Positions 36,440 through 43,400 of a DNA stretch of 64,000 nt are shown piece by piece (the first letter of the stretch is position 1; every line of letters begins with the position of its first letter). Origin of the DNA: Anaerotruncus sp. (GTDB lineage: Bacteria; Bacillota; Clostridia; Oscillospirales; Ruminococcaceae). Both the position numbers and the translations under genes were made by a program. The stretch covers positions 31,391 through 95,390 of the forward strand of contig JAETRV010000005.1 in NCBI GenBank assembly GCA_021770005.1. Direction: 5' to 3'. Under the pieces are notes generated by a model. The model did not search any database. It was not told the origin of the DNA and saw nothing but the letters and a program-made list of their open reading frames with translations.

Positions 36440-37437
36440 GTTCCTTCCCCTTTCTCTCGTTCCAGATAGGCAAGCGCCTGTCCAGCCGTCTTCACTAGAT
36501 ACCGCATTGCTTCCACAGGATATGCCCCTACAGCGGTCTCCCCTGTCAGCATCAGCGCGGATGCGCCGTCCAGAACGGCGTTGAAGATGTCCGACACTTC
36601 GGCTCGGGTGGGTACTGCGGCTTGATGCATCGAATACAGAAGTTGCGTCACGACCATAAACGGCCTGCCCGCTCTACGACAGGCTGCCGCTGCATCCTTC
36701 TGCGCCGCCGGCAGTTCCCAGAGCGGCATATGATTCCCCAAATCCCCGCGCGCAATGACGATCTGGTCCGCATGGGGCAGCAGTTCGGGCAGACATATCA
36801 GACCTGTGCAGTTTTCCAGCTTGGCAAAAATTTGAATCTCAGGCGCACCGACAGCAGATAACGCCTGACGCAGAGTGAGCAGGTCTTCGGCATCGCGCAC
36901 GAATGGGAGCATGACACCAGTCACACCACACTGCTTTGCCAGCTTCAGGTTTTGATAATCCGAATCGGTCAGAGTAGGCGGGTGCAGCCGCAGCCCCGGT
37001 GCGGCAATACTCTTCCGCGAGCGCAGAACACCCCCTCTCAATATGGTACAGAATGCCATCTCCCCCGTACAGCGCTCGGTTCGCAACAGGAGCATACCAT
37101 CATCCAGAAGTAGTTCTGCACCAGGGCTGAGTGCGCGGAGCAAAATCTCAGGAACGGGAATTCCTCCGCCGCCAAGCTGGGTGATTCCCCCCTCCTGCAA
37201 TCTAACCGGTTCATCCAGCAACCCAATCCGCAGCTCTGGTCCTTGCAGGTCAATCAAAAGCTGCGGGTGTGCGGTGGCTTCCTGTGCCGCCTGTCTCAGA
37301 TGATCCAACCATTCCGCACATCTATCCAGGCCAACATGCGAAAGATTCAGGCGTATCCCTGTCATCCCTTCCCGGAAAAGGGCGGATAGGGTTTCCGCAT
37401 CCTGACAGGATGGCCCTAATGTCCCATAATACTCCAT
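36436..37437 (-). CDS. Pyruvate kinase-like protein lacking the C-terminal regulatory domain
   Basis: A 333-residue protein with the catalytic barrel of pyruvate kinase, against 470-590 residues in the normal enzyme. Motifs in order: IRLNLSHVG, IDLQGPELRIG, LLLDDGMLLLR, LPFVRDAEDL, the catalytic lysine in IFAKLENCTGL, VIARGDLGNHM, VVTQLLYSMHQAAVPTRAEV and ALMLTGETAVGAYPVEAM. The B domain is shortened and the allosteric C domain is absent. Catalytic residues appear kept. It may be an unregulated kinase, or act on another enolpyruvate. It precedes a small membrane protein with which it overlaps. Confidence 0.85.
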   Translation of the reverse strand: MEYYGTLGPSCQDAETLSALFREGMTGIRLNLSHVGLDRCAEWLDHLRQAAQEATAHPQLLIDLQGPELRIGLLDEPVRLQEGGITQLGGGGIPVPEILLRALSPGAELLLDDGMLLLRTERCTGEMAFCTILRGGVLRSRKSIAAPGLRLHPPTLTDSDYQNLKLAKQCGVTGVMLPFVRDAEDLLTLRQALSAVGAPEIQIFAKLENCTGLICLPELLPHADQIVIARGDLGNHMPLWELPAAQKDAAAACRRAGRPFMVVTQLLYSMHQAAVPTRAEVSDIFNAVLDGASALMLTGETAVGAYPVEAMRYLVKTAGQALAYLEREKGEGT

Positions 37438-37501
37438 GTTCCGACCACCTTTCCGATTTTATTGTACAGAATTTTCCCGTTATTTGCAAGTCAAAACGAA
37501 G

Positions 37502-37538
37502 AAACTCCCACAGGCCCATCAAAAACCTGCGGGAGTTT
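37502..37538 (-). terminator. Terminator after diaminopimelate dehydrogenase
   Basis: Inverted repeat AAACTCCCACAGG/CCTGCGGGAGTTT (one mismatch) with an 11-base loop. T-rich on both sides; it lies downstream of the minus-strand ddh gene. Confidence 0.75.
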
Positions 37539-37552
37539 TTTCAGGATAGGGA

Positions 37553-38542
37553 TTACAGCAGTTCGGCTCGGAGCTGCTCCCCTGTTTTGGGCGAAAGCAA
37601 AGCAGGTGCGATATCAAATACCGATCTTGCACCGGTCTCCCCTTTGCTAGACAGACGATAGGCGGCGCGCGCATAGCTGACCAGTACACTCGAGGTGAAT
37701 TCGGGGTTTGAGTCGAGTGTCAGTGCATACTCAATGATGTGGTGGTTTCCGGTTTTCCCAGTTTTTCCACTGCGGATCACGAATCCTCCATGCGGCATTT
37801 TGTTGTGTTCCGCTTTCAGCGTTTCCTCGGTAACAAACTGTACAGTTGTATCATAGTCGGAGAAATAGTTGGGCATTGTCTTGATCGCCTGCTCAATCGC
37901 GGCTTTATCTGCACCCTCTTCCGCGACAACATAGCACTCCCGCTTATGCTTCTGCCGGGTGGAAAGCGTGGGGCAGGAGCCGGTACGCACTGCATCCACC
38001 GCGTCCTGAAGCGGAACGGTATACTGAATCGCGTTCTTGACCCCCGGAATCCGCCGGATTGCATCTGAATGGCCCTGGCTTACACCGCGTCCCCAGAAGG
38101 TATAGGTTCCGCCCTCTGGAAGCACAGATTCGCCGAAAATCCGGTTGACCGAAAACAGGCCGGGGTCCCACCCCACCGAAATGATCGAAAGGGTTCCGCC
38201 TTCTTTGGCTGCCTCATCGACCGACGCGAAATACTCCGGAATTTTTGCATGGGTATCGAAGCTATCTACCGTGTTGAAAAGCCGCGCAAACTGCGGCCCC
38301 ATCTCTGGCAGGTCGGTCGCAGAACCGCCGCAGAGGATCATCACGTCGATTTCATCCCTCATTGCAGCCGCTTCGCTTACATTTTTGACCGGTACGCCTT
38401 TCGAGTGGATCTGCAACTGATCTGGATTACGTCTGGTAAAAACTGCGGCAAGCTCCATGTCCGGCTGCTGACCGAGCGCAAGTTCAACCCCTCGTCCCAA
38501 ATTTCCATACCCCACAATACCTACCCTTATCTTCTGCTCCAT
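37553..38542 (-). CDS. ddh: meso-Diaminopimelate dehydrogenase
   Basis: A 329-residue NADPH enzyme making meso-diaminopimelate from tetrahydrodipicolinate in one step, for lysine and peptidoglycan. Motifs: RVGIVGYGNLGRGVELAL at the Rossmann start, VMILCGGSATDLPEMGPQF, NTVDSFDTHAKIPEY, SVGWDPGLFSVNRI and FWGRGVSQGHSDAIRRI, which are specific to this family. The ATG at 38542 follows AAGGGGG; the upstream in-frame 26 codons look like non-coding leader. Monocistronic. Confidence 0.95.
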   Translation of the reverse strand: MEQKIRVGIVGYGNLGRGVELALGQQPDMELAAVFTRRNPDQLQIHSKGVPVKNVSEAAAMRDEIDVMILCGGSATDLPEMGPQFARLFNTVDSFDTHAKIPEYFASVDEAAKEGGTLSIISVGWDPGLFSVNRIFGESVLPEGGTYTFWGRGVSQGHSDAIRRIPGVKNAIQYTVPLQDAVDAVRTGSCPTLSTRQKHKRECYVVAEEGADKAAIEQAIKTMPNYFSDYDTTVQFVTEETLKAEHNKMPHGGFVIRSGKTGKTGNHHIIEYALTLDSNPEFTSSVLVSYARAAYRLSSKGETGARSVFDIAPALLSPKTGEQLRAELL

Positions 38543-38678
38543 TCGAAATTCCCCCTTGCTGAAATTCTCCAAACGGCAAAGTACGAAACCGTTGGTCATG
38601 CAGGTATTGTACCACAACAACCGGAAAATTCATAGAGATACGTTGGCAATTTTTCTTGAAAAAGATTCCGAAATCCCA

Positions 38679-38707
38679 TTGACTTATTGCATCTTATATG
38701 CTATAAT
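38679..38707 (+). promoter_or_regulatory. Promoter for tRNA-Ser
   Basis: -35 TTGACT (38679-38684), 17-base spacer, perfect -10 TATAAT (38702-38707), 65 bases before the mature tRNA end. Confidence 0.8.
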
Positions 38708-38771
38708 TTGATACTGTCGTAGGGATTATGGGTTTGTCCGAATCCATTTCGGCATGCTAAAAACCTTATAT

Positions 38772-38860
38772 GGAGCGGTATCGAAGTGGTCATAACGGGA
38801 CTGACTCGAAATCAGTTGTACCTTCGGGTACCGTGGGTTCGAATCCCACCCGCTCCGCCA
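38772..38860 (+). tRNA. tRNA-Ser (anticodon CGA)
   Basis: An 89-base class II tRNA. The acceptor stem GGAGCGG (38772-38778) pairs with CCGCTCC (38850-38856), then discriminator G and encoded CCA. The anticodon arm is CTGA-CTCGAAA-TCAG with anticodon CGA (codon UCG). The long variable arm TACCTTCGGGTA and the T arm GTGGG-TTCGAAT-CCCAC fit tRNA-Ser. Confidence 0.97.
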
Positions 38861-38900
38861 TAAGCCTGTTTACAAATTTTTGTAAACAGGCTTATTTGTT
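38861..38900 (+). terminator. Terminator directly after tRNA-Ser
   Basis: Perfect 16-bp inverted repeat TAAGCCTGTTTACAAA/TTTGTAAACAGGCTTA with a 2-base centre, then TTTGTTTT. It begins right at the CCA end. Confidence 0.85.
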
Positions 38901-38919
38901 TTGGCAGGCCATGGACATA

Positions 38920-38964
38920 GGATAGATAGAGCGGGGTAGAAAGCATACCCCGCTCTATCTATCC
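38920..38964. repeat. 19-bp perfect inverted repeat between tRNA-Ser and the surface-protein operon
   Basis: GGATAGATAGAGCGGGGTA (38920-38938) and its exact reverse complement (38946-38964) flank a 7-base loop. On the plus strand it is followed by TTTATAGAAATTTTTT. It lies just 24 bases after the minus-strand stop at 38988, so it may act as a terminator or RNA-stabilising hairpin for that operon. Confidence 0.8.
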
Positions 38965-38987
38965 TTTATAGAAATTTTTTGCTATTT

Positions 38988-40397
38988 TTAATAGTCGTCT
39001 TCCCGGTTTGCGCGTATCCTGAGGATTATCACCACGGCCACACCGACAGCCCCGGCGATCAACAGGAGAATCACCACCGGAAGAATCCAGTTTACACTGC
39101 CCCTATCCGGTTCCTCCATCTCTGCGTCCACCGGTTCTTCCGGCCCAAGATCGTCCGGCTCACTCTCGGAAGATACCGGCTCCTCATCGGGCTCCGCAGG
39201 CGCTTCCGGTTCCTCAATCTCATCCTCTGGCGTAACGGTAATATTGGTGTTGTTACCTCCAGCAGAACCGGTTGTCCCTGACGGAGTGGTAGCGCCGCTC
39301 TGCTGTGTAGGCGGCGTCCACACATCCTTGGATGAAATCACATACTTGGACGCATGGGTAAAGGTGTAATCCGCCATGCCGTTCGACGCCACTTTCGCGC
39401 TCTCCTGATAGTCGAGAGTTGCTTCACTCTCGTTGTAATAGGAGAGATGCACCGTCTCGCCGGTATAGTGGCTACCCACACGGTAAGAGAGCGTCGCCTC
39501 ACAGGGAAGCTGCCCGCTGTAAGCAATCTCAAACTGTACCAGATCGGTGTTGTCTACCGCTGTGGAGAGGTTTTTGTACTGGATCTTCTCGATCGAAAAA
39601 TCGTAATACATCCGGTTGGTGGGGATCGAAATCCCCTTGGTGATATGGAATGTCCAGATGTAATCCCCGTAGTCCAGCTTGAGCTGAACCCCCTTTTGCG
39701 CAGCTTGCCGAAAGATTTCATGTCCAATCACCTGTCCCTCGCGGACACGAATTGTCAGGACCTTCTGTCCGTCACTTTCGGTGATGCGGCTGGAAACATC
39801 ACCCCAGTCAAGGGTTTTGCTGCTGGAAGCGTCATCCGAATCGGAGTCGGAATCCCCTCCCCCACCTCCGCTGCCACGGTTGCCGCCTGAACCACTATTG
39901 GAACCGCTGCTCCCCGAGGTTGCGCCGGTGACCTTCAGCGAAGGGTTCTGAAATACGGTTTTCTCCTGATCCCCATCCAGTGCGATCATCCCGCTCTCCA
40001 CCGAAAACCGGGATGCTGGGATCGACTGATCGAATGTCAGCTCCGCAAGCTCCACGCTGTTGCTGTTGGCAATCGGCCTAAGACGGTCGATATAAACTGT
40101 CAGAATGGTCTTCCCATCTTTTTGGTTGGTGTCGATTCTCTGGAAGTGCGCGGAGGAGCGGTCCCTCCAGATCACTTCCGGCGCATTCACCTGACGGTCG
40201 ATGCAGATATCGAACTGCACCGACTCAAACTTACTGCTGAATTCCTCCAGCCGCAGAATATACTGGTTGCGTACACCGCTTTCCTTGAGGACGACCCGGG
40301 GCTGCTGTGTGACAGCGGCAAACGCCGCCATCGCACAGCAGGAAACCGCTGTCACTGCCGCAAGCAGTATACCCATTAACTTTCCTAGCTGTTTCAT
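38988..40397 (-). CDS. Membrane-anchored surface protein with cohesin-like domain
   Basis: A 469-residue exported protein. Signal peptide at residues 1-27 (hydrophobic core ILLAAVTAVSCCAMAAFA). Residues about 30-158 form a beta-rich domain with the cohesin pattern: VVLKES, FESVQFDICID, ILTVYIDRLRPI, VELAELTFDQSI. Residues 159-194 are a Gly/Ser/Asp linker. Residues about 195-355 are a second beta-rich domain I do not recognise. Residues 358-435 are a Pro/Glu/Thr-rich, acidic stalk. A transmembrane helix (436-461) and a short basic tail end it. It starts 6 bases after the stop of a dockerin-bearing metalloprotease, so it could be its cell-surface receptor. The cohesin call is by pattern and needs a profile search. 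Confidence 0.75.
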   Translation of the reverse strand: MKQLGKLMGILLAAVTAVSCCAMAAFAAVTQQPRVVLKESGVRNQYILRLEEFSSKFESVQFDICIDRQVNAPEVIWRDRSSAHFQRIDTNQKDGKTILTVYIDRLRPIANSNSVELAELTFDQSIPASRFSVESGMIALDGDQEKTVFQNPSLKVTGATSGSSGSNSGSGGNRGSGGGGGDSDSDSDDASSSKTLDWGDVSSRITESDGQKVLTIRVREGQVIGHEIFRQAAQKGVQLKLDYGDYIWTFHITKGISIPTNRMYYDFSIEKIQYKNLSTAVDNTDLVQFEIAYSGQLPCEATLSYRVGSHYTGETVHLSYYNESEATLDYQESAKVASNGMADYTFTHASKYVISSKDVWTPPTQQSGATTPSGTTGSAGGNNTNITVTPEDEIEEPEAPAEPDEEPVSSESEPDDLGPEEPVDAEMEEPDRGSVNWILPVVILLLIAGAVGVAVVIILRIRANREDDY

Positions 40398-40403
40398 CTG
40401 TGT

Positions 40404-43400
40404 TTAATCCTCCAGTATGATCGTAGGCATCGACTCGTATGTGGGCGAAGGAATCCAGCGGGTATCGCTCGTGATACGGCCGTTTCCACCCTCTGGAACA
40501 TCCTTCCGGTGAAGCTCTGCCATGATCTGGGTCGGGAGTATGCTGCCAGTACACGCAGAGCCTTCTTCCCCGGTAGCACCTGTGGTATCGCTCTGCTGTT
40601 TGGGAACAAAGACCCAGAGCCCGTTGTCGATCTCCGCCATATCCCCTTCTTTTGGCATCGCGGCAAAGAGGTAGATTTCACCTTCCAGCGGAACCTTGTC
40701 TGTTTCGGTTGCCGTTTGGTCCTCTTGTGTGTAATCCACGCTTTGGCTCTTTCCATAAACTCGGACGGTGTTGAACACTGGATTACCGCGGAAGCTGCCG
40801 GTCACAATGAGTTTGCCTGACGGGATTTCCCCGTATTTTCTGCCCAGAATCCCGATTCCATTGATGCCAAATTCGATGTTATCACCGGGATAGGCCGCAA
40901 AGTCGATCTTTTCAGCAGAGACGCCCGCAGGCAGGCCGCTGACCTCAATCTTTTGGGCGTCAAACGGACAGATGCTGCCATCCGCGTCTTTGCGGGTAAA
41001 GAACCGCAGTTTTTTCGGCTCCTTGCGAATTTCCTCATAGCTGATTTCCAACACGGTTGTCTTTTTGCCGGACGCATCGGTCACTTCGACCTTGACCGTA
41101 CCGCTTTCGGCGGCTTTCGGCGTGGTCTCAGGAACTTCTGTCGGGAACCCGGGACCGCTGTCCTTTACCGGTGCGTTAGCCTGACTGTTCGACGGCTCGC
41201 TCGTGCCAGGTGCAGGTTCCGAAGCACTATTTTCCGATGCACTGCTCGATGCCCCGCTCTCACTCTGTGTGGAAACAGCATCAGAAGAAGTGTCCTCCGA
41301 CGAGCTGCCCGACGATTCGCCTGCATCCTGTACGGGTTCCGAAGAAGTGTTTTCCGGTGTGCTGCTTGAGGCTTCTGCGGAATCGGAAGAGGCGCCTTCC
41401 TCCGAGACAGCCGCCGTCTGCCCTGCCGCTGGGAATTCATTGAACACGATACCAGCGACCGACTGTGCACCACCGGTGAAATCTACGGTCAAAAGACCGT
41501 CCGTCAAGCTTGTAGTGTATTTGCCTTTTTCGATCAGGTTGTTGTGCTCAATCTTGAGCTCCTCCGCGGAATCCTCCGCAATGACATAACCGAGGATGTC
41601 AACCGCTTTGACCGAATAGGTCACCGCCTTGTTGTTTACCGAACCGAGCGAGTCCTGCCATGTGGTTTTTCCAGAGCTTGTCGAGAGGAATGCCACCGGC
41701 TCGGTCTCTCTGTTCAGCGTACGGCTGATTTCATAGCCAAGCATCTTGGCCCCCGACACGGGCGTGATGCTGACGGTCGCCTTTTTGGCTGTGGCATCAT
41801 ACGACGCGCTGATCCCGACCGATGATCCAGACTGTCTGGTCGTGCCCTTGATACGTTCCCTGCGGGATTCATCGGTCAGATACTGAATCTTACGCTCCTC
41901 GTCTTCCCCGCTCTGGCCGCTCGGCTCCATCCCCCAGCTCCGGAAGAACTCGCTCAGGTCTCTGCCAGACACCTGGCTGGCTGCGGACATGAAATTCGCA
42001 TTCCCGCCGCCAATCTTGTTCAGCTCGTTGTAGAAGTTGTCGTTCGGGCCGTCATACGCCAAATGCAGCTGCCAGTACATGCCGAGGCTGACAAACACAT
42101 CGTTCGCCATCCCCTTCTGTCCGGAAGTGACCTTCTGGAAGATCGCCTCGTACTTGTTGGAATTCTCCAGACGGGACTTCAACGTATTGTTCCTGCCGTC
42201 ATAGGTCTGGGCGAACAGCGAGTAGATATTGTTGGTGATCTCGGCTTTGCCGAGGGTGTCCATCACATGACCAATCTCGTGCTGGATGCCCCAGCCGAAC
42301 AGTCCGTTGGCGTTGTCTGCCCCGGTGACCGAGGTCGGCCTGCCGCCGATCATGCCCGAGCAGGAGCCGTAGCCGATGCCGATGTGTTTGCCGCTCGCAT
42401 ACATGAAGGCGTTTCCAAACATCCGCATATACCGGATATTGTGCCTTGAGGCGGATTTTTCAAGGTCCGCTTCGTCGATGCCGTGGGTCCTGTACATCAG
42501 CTTCATCAGCTCTTCCCACGCCAGACCGTCGTTATAGAGGGTATCGGTGCCATTCGACCCAAGTCCTGCCCGCACCTGGCTGGCAGGCAGCGAAAGCAGC
42601 ACATGCGGGAAGGCGATCTCGGTGGCGTTCAGAATGCTGGTTGTCAGCGTAGTGTTGTTCATCCCACTCAGCTTGGTGCTGTAATAGCTTTCCAGTTCGC
42701 TGACATAGGCGGAAATCCGCGCTTTAACAGCGCTCTCCCCGATTTCATGCCAGTCGGAAAGCTCCAGAACCGGGATTTTATTCCCGCCGCGCACCTGCAT
42801 CTTAATTTCGTTGGCCTTCGACCCGCTGTATTGCAGATAGAGCGAACCGCCCTTCTGCGGGGAAACGTCATTGATCCGCGGAATTGTGATGATGTTGCGT
42901 CCATTTTCCAGCTTGACCGCGCTTCCGCTCCATCTGGCAGCTTCGGCAAAATGCTGGGTCGGGATCAAATTGACCGTCTCCCCTTCGGGAATCTGCGCAT
43001 AGACGACGATCTGTTTTCCAGCCTCCGCGGTCACGCCCAGCGGCTGGAAGGTGTTGATCTTTTTCTTGTCGCCCGAGCTGTCGCGCGACCGCACCTGATC
43101 CATCACCGCGCCAATCCCGGACTTGTCCCCTTTCAGCAGAGATTCGGCCAGCGAAAGCTCATCCAACAGGATTTCCTTGTTGACATAATAGCCGTCCCCG
43201 CTCTCAAGCCGGGCGCGCAGCTCGTCAATTTTGGCCTGTGTCGTCCCGGAGGCCACTGCTGTGTAGGTGTTATCGGTGAACAGGCTGCGGATGCTGTCAT
43301 CAATGTCGTCGTAGGTGTAGAACGCGATCTCAGCGAGTGAGGAAGGCTGCGGCGTACCATCGCCCTGACGCACCAGCACAGAAATCTTTTTGATATGGTC

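Noticed and set aside
40404..40500. Sortase (LPXTG) or membrane anchor at the end of the M60 protease
   Set aside because: The C-terminus (ending PTIILED) has no LPXTG-like motif, hydrophobic helix or basic tail.
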